Assembly: GCA_964351745.1 (NCBI GenBank)
Contig: CAYGPI010000037.1
Span: forward strand, 1 to 23,925
DNA length: 23,925 nucleotides
Source: CAYNJF01 sp964351745
GTDB lineage: Bacteria > Pseudomonadota > Gammaproteobacteria > Berkiellales > Berkiellaceae
Reading direction: 5' to 3'
Each line of letters begins with the position of its first letter. The stretch's first letter is position 1. Under the pieces are notes generated by a model. The model made no database searches. It saw only the letters and a list, made by a program, of their open reading frames with translations, and was not told where the DNA came from. The translations under genes were made by a program, and so were the position numbers. Shown here one piece after another: positions 13,573-21,519 of this stretch.

Positions 13573-16395
13573 TTAACTGGCGAGCAGTGGCTTTAAGAAT
13601 TGTCCAGTAAAAGAGCCTTTTACCTTGGCAACATCTTCAGGCGTTCCGGTTGCAATAATTTTGCCCCCTTTATCGCCGCCTTCGGGACCCAAATCAACAA
13701 TCCAGTCTGCCGTTTTAATCACATCTAAATTATGCTCGATAATAACAATCGTATTGCCTCTATCTTTAAGATGCCCTAAAACATCAAGGAGATGCTGGAC
13801 ATCGTGAAAATGAAGGCCTGTGGTTGGCTCATCTAAAATGTATAGGGTTGAACCAGTATCTCTTTTCGACAATTCCTTTGAGAGTTTAATTCTTTGCGCT
13901 TCACCGCCAGAGAGTGTGGTCGCACTTTGTCCTAGCTTTAAGTAACTTAAGCCAACGTCAACTAAGGTTTGAAGCTTTCTCTTAATGGCAGGGATATGCT
14001 CAAAAAAGACAACTGCATCTTCAATCGTCGTATCAAGTAGCTCATGAATGTTAAGGCCTTTATATCGGATTTCAAGCGTTTGAGGGTTATATCTTTTTCC
14101 ATGACAAATATCACATTCAACATAGACATCAGCTAGAAAGTGCATCTCTACTTTGATAAGACCATCACCAGAGCAAGCTTCACAGCGGCCACCTTTGACA
14201 TTAAAACTAAAGCGGCCAACTTTATAGCCTCTAGAGCGTGCCTCTTGAGTACCGGCATACAATTCTCTAATGTTTGTGAACAAACCAGTATAGGTAGCAG
14301 CATTAGAGCGAGGGGTTCGGCCAATAGGGCTTTGATCGATACACACGACCTTATCAAGATGCTCAAGCCCAGAAATATTTTTATAGGGGGCATGTTGATT
14401 TAAATGAGCCCGGTTAAGCAGGTGGGCTGCAACGGGATACAGTGTACTATTAATAAGGGTTGATTTTCCTGAGCCAGAGAGGCCGGTGATGCAAGTCATA
14501 AGTCCAATAGGGAACTCTGCATTAACGTTTTGTAAGTTATGACCGCTAGCACCTTTAATTGTAATTGTCTTTGCAGGATCGAATGGAAGTCGATGTTTAG
14601 GAACCTCAATACATTTGGCACCCGATAGATACTGACCAGTTAAAGACTTTTTATTTTTCTTAATGTCATCAGGGGTGCCTTGAGCGATGATTTCACCGCC
14701 GTGGATACCAGCACCTGGGCCGATATCAAGCACGTGATCGGCTGTTAAGATAGCGTCTAAATCATGCTCTACAACAATGACAGTATTACCAATATCGCGT
14801 AGATGTTTTAATGTTTTGAGCAGGCGCTCGTTATCTCTTTGATGCAAACCAATAGAGGGCTCATCTAAAATATACATGACGCCAACTAAACCAGCACCAA
14901 TTTGGCTGGCAAGCCTGATGCGCTGAGCTTCTCCACCAGAGAGAGTATCGGCTGATCGGTTAAGAGTGAGATAGTTTAAACCAACATCCACAAGAAATTT
15001 TAATCGCTGTGAGATTTCCTTTAAAATTTTATCTGCAATGATTTGATCTTTGCCTTTAAGCTTTAGCTTTGTAAAGAAGTCATAAGCTAATTGAATAGAC
15101 ATGTTTGAGACGTCGGGAATGTTCTTCTTTGTGATGAAGACATTTCGGGCTTCTTCTCGAAGCCTGGAGCCTTGACACGAGCGGCAGGCATCATTAGCAA
15201 TGAACCTTGAAAGCTCTTCACGCATATAGTCTGAGTCTGTATCACGATATCGTCTTTCTAAATTGGGTATCACACCTTCAAATGTTTGTTTACGACTCCT
15301 GGTAACACCTGCGTCATTGGTATACTTAAAGGTAATCTCTTCTTCATCAGAGCCATATAAAATAACTTGTTGGACATCTTCTGCTAGGTCTTGGAAAGGG
15401 GTATCGATATTGAATTTATAATGTTTAGAAAGGCTTTTGAGTAAGCTAAAATAATAAGGATTACGTCTATCCCATCCACGAACTGCGCCTTCAGACAAGC
15501 TGAGATCTGCCTGGTGAACAACGCGATCGGGATCAAAAAATTGCGATGTGCCTAATCCATCACATTCGGGACAGGCACCTTGAGGATTATTGAAAGAGAA
15601 TAATCTTGGCTCAAGCTCAGGTAAGCAATAGCCACATTCAGGACAGGCATATTTGCCAGAGAGCATGGTGTCTGTTTTTTCATCAAGGTTATGAATGATG
15701 GCTAAGCCGTCAGCTAAAGTGAGTGTTGTTTCAAAAGAGTCTGTTAATCTAGTTTTAATGTCTGATCGAACTTTAATTCTATCAATGACGACATCAATAT
15801 GATGTTTTTTTCTTAGATCTAGCTTAGGAGCGCTATCAAGCTCACAATAGACGCCATTGATGCGTGCTCGAATATAACCTTGACTACGCAAGCTAGCCAG
15901 GAGTTGGATATGCTCGCCTTTGCGGGCACGAACGACAGGCGCCATGAGTACAACTTTCGTATCTTCTTTTAAAGCAAGAACTTGATCAACCATTTGACTA
16001 ACAGTTTGAGCTTCTAAAGAATAATGGTGAGTTGGGCAGTGGGGCTTGCCTACACGGGCAAAAAGCAAACGGATGTAGTCATATAACTCTGTTACTGTGC
16101 CAACAGTTGAGCGTGGGTTATGTGAGGTTGTTTTTTGCTCAATAGAAATCGCAGGAGAAAGCCCTTCAATGTGATCGACGTCAGGTTTCTCCATGACTGA
16201 CAAGAACTGCCTAGCATAAGAGGATAGAGACTCGACGTACCGGCGCTGGCCTTCTGCATAGAGGGTGTCAAAAGCCAGAGAGGACTTACCAGATCCAGAT
16301 AGACCAGTAATCACGGTCAATTTGTCTCGTGGCAAAGTGACGTTCATATCCTTTAAATTGTGTGTACGAGCACCGCGTACGATAATTTCTTCCAT
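13573..16395 (-). CDS. uvrA: UvrA, excinuclease ABC subunit A
   Basis: This encodes 940 residues, exactly the E. coli length. UvrA is the dimeric ABC ATPase that finds bulky DNA lesions and hands them to UvrB in nucleotide excision repair. Features in order: Walker A GLSGSGKSS (31-39) with YAEGQRRYVESLSSYARQF; a zinc module with CPEC and, about 20 residues on, CPEC (around 253-280); ABC signature LSGGEAQRIRLASQIG and Walker B ILDEPSIGLHQRD near 490-530; a second Walker A GLSGSGKSTLIN near 640; a second zinc module CEAC ... CDIC near 740-765; a second signature LSGGEAQRIKLSKELS and ILDEPTTGLHFHD. It diverges from the MFS gene and converges on abiEii. No LexA box is visible upstream. Confidence 0.98.
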   Translation of the reverse strand: MEEIIVRGARTHNLKDMNVTLPRDKLTVITGLSGSGKSSLAFDTLYAEGQRRYVESLSSYARQFLSVMEKPDVDHIEGLSPAISIEQKTTSHNPRSTVGTVTELYDYIRLLFARVGKPHCPTHHYSLEAQTVSQMVDQVLALKEDTKVVLMAPVVRARKGEHIQLLASLRSQGYIRARINGVYCELDSAPKLDLRKKHHIDVVIDRIKVRSDIKTRLTDSFETTLTLADGLAIIHNLDEKTDTMLSGKYACPECGYCLPELEPRLFSFNNPQGACPECDGLGTSQFFDPDRVVHQADLSLSEGAVRGWDRRNPYYFSLLKSLSKHYKFNIDTPFQDLAEDVQQVILYGSDEEEITFKYTNDAGVTRSRKQTFEGVIPNLERRYRDTDSDYMREELSRFIANDACRSCQGSRLREEARNVFITKKNIPDVSNMSIQLAYDFFTKLKLKGKDQIIADKILKEISQRLKFLVDVGLNYLTLNRSADTLSGGEAQRIRLASQIGAGLVGVMYILDEPSIGLHQRDNERLLKTLKHLRDIGNTVIVVEHDLDAILTADHVLDIGPGAGIHGGEIIAQGTPDDIKKNKKSLTGQYLSGAKCIEVPKHRLPFDPAKTITIKGASGHNLQNVNAEFPIGLMTCITGLSGSGKSTLINSTLYPVAAHLLNRAHLNQHAPYKNISGLEHLDKVVCIDQSPIGRTPRSNAATYTGLFTNIRELYAGTQEARSRGYKVGRFSFNVKGGRCEACSGDGLIKVEMHFLADVYVECDICHGKRYNPQTLEIRYKGLNIHELLDTTIEDAVVFFEHIPAIKRKLQTLVDVGLSYLKLGQSATTLSGGEAQRIKLSKELSKRDTGSTLYILDEPTTGLHFHDVQHLLDVLGHLKDRGNTIVIIEHNLDVIKTADWIVDLGPEGGDKGGKIIATGTPEDVAKVKGSFTGQFLKPLLAS

Positions 16396-16481
16396 CAGAT
16401 TTCCAGGCTTTCAACAAACTTGCTAATATATCATGCTTTGGCTGTTACTTTGAAATCACAACTTAATAATTGGTTTGAATT
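16396..16481. other. Divergent uvrA / MFS promoter region
   Basis: These 86 bases must hold the promoters of both divergent genes. On the minus strand TATATT (16425-16430 region) is the best -10 for uvrA but lacks a good -35. On the plus strand I see only weak matches. I looked for a LexA site (CTG-N10-CAG) and found none, although uvrA is a classic SOS gene in enterics. Confidence 0.35.
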
Positions 16482-17669
16482 ATGAACCGTACTGAATTAT
16501 CAGCAACATTTGCCATAGCGGGGCTATTTGCTATTAGAATGTTAGCTTTATTTATGATATTGCCTGTATTAACCCTGCATATTAGTAAATATGATGGGGT
16601 TAGCTCAACTCAGCTGGGTTGGGTGATAGGGATCTATGGACTGACCCAGGCAATCTTTCAGATCCCGATGGGGTATATTTCCGATTTTATCGGGCGGCGT
16701 AGAGTCATCTTTTTTGGGCTATTGGTCTTTATTATCGGGAGCTACGTAGCGCTTAAAGCACAAACCATCACGGGTCTTATGATTGGGAGAGGTTTGCAGG
16801 GGGCAGGGGCTATAGGCTCAACACTGTTAGCTTATGCGGCAGATGTGACACGAGAAAAGGTTAGAACCAAGGCTATGGCTATTATTGGCATAGGCATTGG
16901 TTTTTCTTTCTTGTTGGCTATGGTTTTAGGGCCAGTGACTTCTAGTCGTTATGGGTTGAATGGTATTTTCTTGTGTAACCTAGTGCTTGGGTTGGTTGGC
17001 ATGCTTTGGTTTGCTGTAGCTGTTCCAAAAGTGCAGGTTCGGCCATTTTTTAACGAGCGCTCATCGGTAGGCTCTCTTTTAAGAGACAAACAATTGATGA
17101 GGCTTAATTTTAGTATCTTTGTTTTACATGCCCAATTTGCAGCTTGTTTCTTATTTATTCCAAAGTTAATTCAGCAGTTAACTCATTTACCACAGCAAGA
17201 TATTTGGCGAGTCTATGTGCCTGCTCTAGTGGGGGCGTTGGTGCTTATGGGTCCTTTCTTACGATTAGGCGATAGGGCTGGGGCTGCTAAACCTGTTTTG
17301 GTAAGCTCGATCATCATCTTGGGTTTAAGTGAATGTGTTCTTGGTTTCTATCCCTTGAGTCACATGACTTTGTTGGGCACATTAATCGTTTTCTTTGCTT
17401 CTTTTTGTTTATTAGAGTCGCAGTTACCTGCTTGGGTAAGTAAGTCTTCCCCCAAACAAAGCAGGGGTTTTTCATTAGGTATTTATTCAACATCGCAGTT
17501 TTTGGGTATTTTTATGGGTGGTGTCGTCGGTGGTATCTTACAAAATGCGCTAGGAATTTTAGGTGTGATCTTTTGGTGTGTTTTGCTGTTATTATTATGG
17601 CTGATTAGCACTTTAGATTTGCATCCGCCCCAAGCCGTTGCGGATGAGTCTAGATGCTCAACAAGTTAG
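16482..17669 (+). CDS. YajR-like major facilitator superfamily transporter
   Basis: This encodes 395 residues with 12 predicted membrane segments. The N-terminal half closely resembles E. coli YajR: RMLALFMILPVLTLHI in TM1, GWVIGIYGLTQAIFQIPMGY in TM2, and the MFS motif A variant GYISDFIGRRRVIFFGLLVF between TM2 and TM3. The motif GRGLQGAGAIGSTLLAYAAD occurs in TM4, followed by DVTREKVRTKAMAIIG, a YajR-type segment. YajR ends with a cytoplasmic ferredoxin-like domain; here the protein stops soon after TM12 (DLHPPQAVADESRCSTS), so that domain is missing. Substrate unknown; an inner-membrane proton-coupled exporter is likely. It lies 26 bases before ssb, so the two may be co-transcribed, a neighbourhood I recall from Legionella-type genomes. 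Confidence 0.88.
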   Translation: MNRTELSATFAIAGLFAIRMLALFMILPVLTLHISKYDGVSSTQLGWVIGIYGLTQAIFQIPMGYISDFIGRRRVIFFGLLVFIIGSYVALKAQTITGLMIGRGLQGAGAIGSTLLAYAADVTREKVRTKAMAIIGIGIGFSFLLAMVLGPVTSSRYGLNGIFLCNLVLGLVGMLWFAVAVPKVQVRPFFNERSSVGSLLRDKQLMRLNFSIFVLHAQFAACFLFIPKLIQQLTHLPQQDIWRVYVPALVGALVLMGPFLRLGDRAGAAKPVLVSSIIILGLSECVLGFYPLSHMTLLGTLIVFFASFCLLESQLPAWVSKSSPKQSRGFSLGIYSTSQFLGIFMGGVVGGILQNALGILGVIFWCVLLLLLWLISTLDLHPPQAVADESRCSTS

Positions 17670-17695
17670 TTATTTAGTTTATTGGAGAATTAAAA

Positions 17696-18139
17696 ATGGC
17701 AAGAGGTATTAACAAAGTCATCTTGGTAGGTAATATTGGTGTAGAGCCAGAAGTACGTCATATGCCAAGTGGTGGTGCTGTCACAAATATTTCTCTTGCG
17801 ACCAGTGAGTCATGGAAAGATAAGCAGACTGGCCAGCAGCAAGAGCGTACAGAGTGGCACAAAGTTGTTTTCTTTAATCGTTTAGCAGAGATTGCTGGTG
17901 AGTACCTTCGCAAAGGTAGCAAGGTTTATGTTGAAGGTAGCTTGCGCACACGCAAGTGGCAAGATCAAAGTGGTGCTGATAAGTACACAACAGAAATCGT
18001 TGCTAGTGAAATGCAAATGTTAGATAGCCGTGGTGGCGATCAAGCAGGTAGCTCTTCTAGAGCACCTTCAGCTCAAAAAGCACCAGTTTCAGCGGAAGCG
18101 ATGTCAGGTGAAGATTTTGATGATGATATTCCGTTTTAA
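17696..18139 (+). CDS. ssb: Single-stranded DNA-binding protein
   Basis: This encodes 147 residues (E. coli SSB 178). The OB-fold covers about residues 1-110: RGINKVILVGNIGVEPEVRH, LATSESWKDKQTGQQQERTE, WHKVVFFNRLAEIAGEYLRKG, VYVEGSLRTRKWQDQSG. A short Gln/Ser/Ala-rich linker follows, then the acidic tip EDFDDDIPF that recruits repair and replication partners. SSB coats single-stranded DNA in replication, recombination and repair as a tetramer. GGAG at about 17684-17687 serves as ribosome-binding site. The linker is shorter than in E. coli. A strong terminator follows. Confidence 0.97.
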   Translation: MARGINKVILVGNIGVEPEVRHMPSGGAVTNISLATSESWKDKQTGQQQERTEWHKVVFFNRLAEIAGEYLRKGSKVYVEGSLRTRKWQDQSGADKYTTEIVASEMQMLDSRGGDQAGSSSRAPSAQKAPVSAEAMSGEDFDDDIPF

Positions 18140-18169
18140 AAGTTAACCAACTAATTTTATTTACAACTA

Positions 18170-18207
18170 AAAACCTCTTAAATTCTATAAAGTTTAAGGG
18201 GTTTTTT
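18170..18207 (+). terminator. Intrinsic terminator after ssb
   Basis: AAAACCTCTTAAA (18170-18182) pairs with TTTAAGGGGTTTT across a 10-base loop, with one T-G wobble, and runs straight into a T-tract (TTTTTTT up to 18207 or 18208). It lies about 30 bases after the ssb stop. The A-run before and T-run after could allow it to work in both directions. Confidence 0.88.
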
Positions 18208-18210
18208 TAT

Positions 18211-18492
18211 GTTCAAAACACTTTAGAAGTTAGTTAACATTTATTTTTTTACTAGAAAATTACTTCCCTTTTGTGGATCACATTCGAAAAAAATAGTAAT
18301 AGAGCCTCTATATTGCACCATTTCTCGATTAACCGATAAACGGTATCTTGCGATTAGTGAGCGGTAGCGTTTGGTCTATGAGATATTTCAATGATCGCTT
18401 ACAATTCCTTATCTTTTTGTTTAGGCAAAAGAGTCAACACAAGGGCCATGTTTAGCCTGACAACGCATTATTTAAATATCTAAGAGGTTTAT
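18211..18492. other. Gene-free stretch between ssb and the 75-residue gene
   Basis: From the ssb stop to 18492 there are 353 bases without a recognised gene; the first part is the terminator. The rest is AT-rich, with runs of T and A (for example 18244-18251 and 18290-18297). A weak promoter candidate is TTGCAC near 18314, a 16-base spacer and GATAAA. GCGAT (about 18350) and ATCGC (about 18395) could pair over a long loop. Nothing here is convincing; a long 5' leader for the next gene is the simplest reading. Confidence 0.35.
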
Positions 18493-18720
18493 ATGCAATT
18501 ACTTCATTGTTCACAATCACAACAAGTATCAGGTGGCCAAACGCTAGAGATACAAGAATTTATTCCAGAAGCTATTTCTGGTTGCGAACTCATTGGTTGG
18601 CAGCAAGTGATCACAGGTTACGACACAACTTCTTGGGAAGAGAAAGGATGGTTCTTCAGTAGCTATCATGTCGAAAAGACGCCTATTTTTGAATTTACAC
18701 CAATTTATGCACAACGCTAA
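18493..18720 (+). CDS. Unrecognised 75-residue protein
   Basis: I do not recognise this family. It begins MQLLHCSQSQQVSGGQTLEI and ends FEFTPIYAQR. It lacks a signal peptide or membrane segment, is mildly acidic and is rich in aromatic residues in the second half (GWQQVITGYDTTSWEEKGWF). The alternating hydrophobic pattern suggests a small beta-rich domain. A good ribosome-binding site, AAGAGG (18482-18487), is 5 bases before the ATG, which supports real translation. The next gene follows 43 bases downstream on the same strand with its own ribosome-binding site and no terminator between, so the two are probably one operon. Confidence 0.7.
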   Translation: MQLLHCSQSQQVSGGQTLEIQEFIPEAISGCELIGWQQVITGYDTTSWEEKGWFFSSYHVEKTPIFEFTPIYAQR

Positions 18721-18763
18721 ATTCTAAGTTGATCATTTTTTAAAAAATAAAGAGAGACATCTT

Positions 18764-19498
18764 ATGTTAAGTAAAAAACAAGGGAATTTGATTGTTGCCG
18801 CATCGACTATGATTGCGCTCGGTGCTACGTTTGTAGCGCCACCAGCAAGTGCTGTAGCTTTAACTTTTCTTACAGTTTTCGCAGCATCAGCTTTAGCCTT
18901 ATCCTTTTTAACCGCTATTGCAAACCATTTACCAACGATGCCAAGTTCAAATCGCTCTCCATTTGTGCATACTCATGATATTGAGATGACGAGAAGAAAC
19001 TTAAGAAAAACAGCTTATCGAGCTGCTCCCGCACCAGATCGTGTAGAGGTTCACCACTTTCATGAATCACAACCAGCTGCTGTTATTCATTCTCGAAGAA
19101 ATGCGCAAAAAGTTGTAGCCACGCCAGTTGCCACTAAAGGCGTTGTTCGCACAACTGCAGCAGGTACAGAAATCCCAGTTCATGCAACTCGTGTGCAAAG
19201 ACACGTGACGACAGGCGCGGTTGCTCCAGCTGTCACACAACCAAAAGAAACCGCAGCGAGAACGACTATCCCAGCCAATGCCACTCAGGTAAGGCGTGTT
19301 GTAGAGCAAAGAACAGCACCAGTCGAAGAAAGAGCGAAGGGTGAATCAACTTTGAGTTCTCGTGTGATTATCAGACAAAGACCAAGCTCTGCACAACAAG
19401 CTGCACAGCCTCAAAGCTTAGAGAGAGCGCAACCTGCAGCTCAAACAGAAGCTCCTGCCTCAAAACTATCTGGCAAGGTTGTGATAAAACCTCGCTAA
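18764..19498 (+). CDS. Unrecognised protein: hydrophobic N-terminus and basic repeat-bearing tail
   Basis: This encodes 244 residues. Residues 8-30 are hydrophobic and end in PPASA, which could be a signal-peptidase site or the end of a first membrane segment. Residues 31-53 form a second hydrophobic segment. The rest (about 60-244) is low-complexity, rich in Ala, Pro, Thr, Val, Gln and Arg, strongly basic and probably disordered. Two internal repeats are visible: TAAGTEIPVHATRVQRHV (131-148) against TAARTTIPANATQVRRVV (163-180), and STLSSRVIIRQR (195-206) against SKLSGKVVIKPR (233-244, the C-terminus). AGAGAG (18751-18756) is the ribosome-binding site. A membrane-anchored protein with a basic tail in the periplasm or cytoplasm is likely; function unknown. 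Confidence 0.75.
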   Translation: MLSKKQGNLIVAASTMIALGATFVAPPASAVALTFLTVFAASALALSFLTAIANHLPTMPSSNRSPFVHTHDIEMTRRNLRKTAYRAAPAPDRVEVHHFHESQPAAVIHSRRNAQKVVATPVATKGVVRTTAAGTEIPVHATRVQRHVTTGAVAPAVTQPKETAARTTIPANATQVRRVVEQRTAPVEERAKGESTLSSRVIIRQRPSSAQQAAQPQSLERAQPAAQTEAPASKLSGKVVIKPR

Positions 19499-19511
19499 AC
19501 ATGGTGACTTA

Positions 19512-19533
19512 GCTCCCTTTCATTTGAGGGAGC
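19512..19533 (+). terminator. Hairpin after the repeat-tailed gene, weak terminator
   Basis: GCTCCCT (19512-19518) and AGGGAGC (19527-19533) form a perfect 7-bp GC-rich stem with an 8-base loop, 13 bases after the stop codon. The following sequence ATTTGCC has only three T, so efficiency as a Rho-independent terminator is doubtful, but its place fits the end of the transcription unit. Confidence 0.5.
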
Positions 19534-19580
19534 ATTTGCCTTCTTGGCATGAACATGTATCATCAGTCTTAACTGAATTT

Positions 19581-19656
19581 AGTCTCGCTTCATCTATTTT
19601 AAGGACATTTCGATAATGTTCGGAATTTTTCTAAAATAGATAATCTTGGCAAGACT
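19581..19656 (+). ncRNA. Nested foldable element upstream of tamA
   Basis: Three stems nest around one centre. The outer stem is AGTCT (19581-19585) with AGACT (19652-19656). The middle stem is ATCTATTTTA (19592-19601) with TAAAATAGAT (19632-19641), a perfect 10-bp pair. The inner hairpin is GGACATT with AATGTTC (19603-19609 and 19615-19621, one G-U pair, loop TCGAT). It lies in the 5' region of tamA. It could be a structured leader, a protein-binding site or a bidirectional attenuator; no known RNA family is recognised. Confidence 0.4.
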
Positions 19657-19730
19657 TCATACAAATCTATTGATTTCTTTGTTTCATTATCACGCTTAGT
19701 TTTGAAATGGCAGTTTAGAAAGGATCACAT

Positions 19731-19754
19731 ATGTGTCGAAATGATGCTGAATGA
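19731..19754 (+). other. Seven-codon mini-ORF overlapping the tamA start
   Basis: AAAGGA (19719-19724) is ideally spaced (6 bases) for an ATG at 19731 that reads only MCRNDAE and stops at 19754, in a frame different from tamA. The tamA ATGs at 19741 and 19744 are 16 and 19 bases from the same ribosome-binding sequence, too far for efficient direct initiation. Translation of the mini-ORF could load ribosomes onto tamA by reinitiation. It may also be a chance arrangement. Confidence 0.35.
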
Positions 19755-21504
19755 TAAAATAAAAATATTAGCTTTGACGTTCTTGTTAGCTAATGCCTAT
19801 TCAGCTTGCAGCTGGGCTTTAAAAGCAAATTTCAAGTTAGAAAACTTAGACGGTTTGCTGGACAAGGAGGTAGTCAGTGAACTTAATGATAAGGTTAAGC
19901 AAAAAGGCGCTATAGATGATGAAAGGCAGCTTGAAAAGTTTGCTAAAAATAAAGAGTTAGCACTTCATGCCATTTTAAAATCCTATGGATTTTATGCCGC
20001 CGAAGTTCAACATGTGATTACAAAAACTGGCAAAGATACTTTTTTGATTAAGTATCAAATTGAGCCGCATCAAGTCTTTGTGATAAGTCAAATTGACATC
20101 AACCATCCTGATTCAATCACAGGGTTAGAGGTCTCCCAGCTAAAGATTAAAGTTGGCGATCGACTTGTGGCTAAGCATGTTATTCAGGCTGCAAAAAATA
20201 TGGCTTTAAACATTGAGCAAAATAATTGTTTCACATCCGTGGAGGTTGAGCATCAAGCTATTTTGAACTTTGAGGACTCGACGGCGTTATTAGCGTTTAA
20301 TATTGCAGATAGAGATCAGGTTACCTTTGGTGCCACTGAAATTGTAGGTCTTGAAACCGTTGATAGTGAATACATTATTAGGCAAATACCATGGAAGCAG
20401 GGGCAGTGTTTTAAAATAGCGTCGATCAAAAATTTTGAAAAGAAATTGCGTGAAAAAAATATCTTTGCCCAAGTTGTCGTTGAATATCCCCTAGAAGCAG
20501 ATAGCGAAGGCCAAGTTCCTCTAACCATTCAAGTGAAAGAAAGCTTGCATCGAACCATCAAAATCGGTTTGGGTTATGAGTCAGACACCGGTCCAGGCAT
20601 TTATTCAAGCTGGGTCCATCGAAATTTTTATCATCTTGGTGAAACGGTTGAAACCTCTTTAAAAATAAGCCCTGTTTTACAAGAGCTGAAGGCAAGTTAC
20701 TTAAATCCATATTTTCATCATCCAGATCAGAGTCTATCTAACGATGTTCTTGTGCATCGAACCGATACAGAGCAATATGATTCTTTGGGCGTGACGTTTG
20801 AAGCAAATATTCATCGTAAGCTAACGGATGTTTGGTCTGTTCAGTATGGTGTTGGATATCAACTGTCTCAAGTGAAAGAGGGGGGTATGAATGAAAATTT
20901 TGGTCTTAATTATTACCCTGTATATGTTAGTTACAACTCCAGAAAAGATCCATTAGATCCTCGTCAAGGGATGTTCTTCAAGCTAGCTACAGCTCCTTAT
21001 TGGGATACTTTTGGCCATAGTAGCGAGTTTTTAAAATCTAAGCTTGAGCTTGTTAAATATATATCCTTAGGGAAGAGCGAATATACGGTGCTTGCAGCGC
21101 GAGCAGCTGGGGCTAATATCATTGGGGCACCTTTAAAAGAGATCCCTGCGGATATTAGGCTTTATGCGGGAGGAGGCAAGTCTGTTCGTGGTTATGAGTA
21201 TCAATCTTTAGGCCAAAGCCCAGACGGGACAATACCTGGAGGCCGCTCTTTAGTTGAAGTGTCATTTGAGCTAAGGCAGCAGCTAAATCAAACTTATGGT
21301 TTTGTCGTTTTTGTGGATGGCGGGAATGTGTATCAAGAAACAACGCCAGATTTTAGCACGCCGCTACGTTGGGCGGTGGGCGGTGGGTTGCGTTACTACA
21401 CCGGCTTTGGGCCTTTGCGATTCGATGTGGCAACTCCCATTGATAGAAGAAAAGGTATCGATAGTACCTTCCAAATTTATATAAGTATTGGACAGTCCTT
21501 TTAG
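19741..21504 (+). CDS. tamA: TamA, Omp85-family outer-membrane assembly factor
   Basis: This encodes 587 residues from ATG 19741 (E. coli TamA 577). A TTG at 19702 is also in frame, but the ATG gives a clean signal peptide: charged start, hydrophobic LALTFLLANAYSA, cleavage near SWA (24-26). Three POTRA domains should follow (about 30-270), with elements such as YGFYAAEVQHVITKTGKDTF and FGATEIVGLETVDSEYIIRQ. The C-terminal beta-barrel carries the Omp85 signature GGGKSVRGYEYQSLG near residue 480 and ends in a terminal Phe (IYISIGQSF), the usual outer-membrane barrel signal. TamA works with inner-membrane TamB in transport of proteins or phospholipids to the outer membrane. tamB starts 15 bases after the stop. 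Confidence 0.94.
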   Translation: MMLNDKIKILALTFLLANAYSACSWALKANFKLENLDGLLDKEVVSELNDKVKQKGAIDDERQLEKFAKNKELALHAILKSYGFYAAEVQHVITKTGKDTFLIKYQIEPHQVFVISQIDINHPDSITGLEVSQLKIKVGDRLVAKHVIQAAKNMALNIEQNNCFTSVEVEHQAILNFEDSTALLAFNIADRDQVTFGATEIVGLETVDSEYIIRQIPWKQGQCFKIASIKNFEKKLREKNIFAQVVVEYPLEADSEGQVPLTIQVKESLHRTIKIGLGYESDTGPGIYSSWVHRNFYHLGETVETSLKISPVLQELKASYLNPYFHHPDQSLSNDVLVHRTDTEQYDSLGVTFEANIHRKLTDVWSVQYGVGYQLSQVKEGGMNENFGLNYYPVYVSYNSRKDPLDPRQGMFFKLATAPYWDTFGHSSEFLKSKLELVKYISLGKSEYTVLAARAAGANIIGAPLKEIPADIRLYAGGGKSVRGYEYQSLGQSPDGTIPGGRSLVEVSFELRQQLNQTYGFVVFVDGGNVYQETTPDFSTPLRWAVGGGLRYYTGFGPLRFDVATPIDRRKGIDSTFQIYISIGQSF

Positions 21505-21519
21505 TATGAGACCATTGTC

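Noticed and set aside
13416..13610. Possible 64-residue plus-strand gene between abiEii and uvrA
   Set aside because: It runs into the uvrA 3' end on the opposite strand, covers the terminator-like hairpin and shows no recognisable protein character.
14140..14403. Open frames antisense to uvrA
   Set aside because: They lie wholly inside a strongly conserved uvrA coding region and are best explained as by-products of its codon pattern.
16396..16481. LexA/SOS box at uvrA
   Set aside because: CTG-T-TACTTTGAAATCACA near 16441 looks vaguely similar but lacks the CAG half-site at the right spacing.
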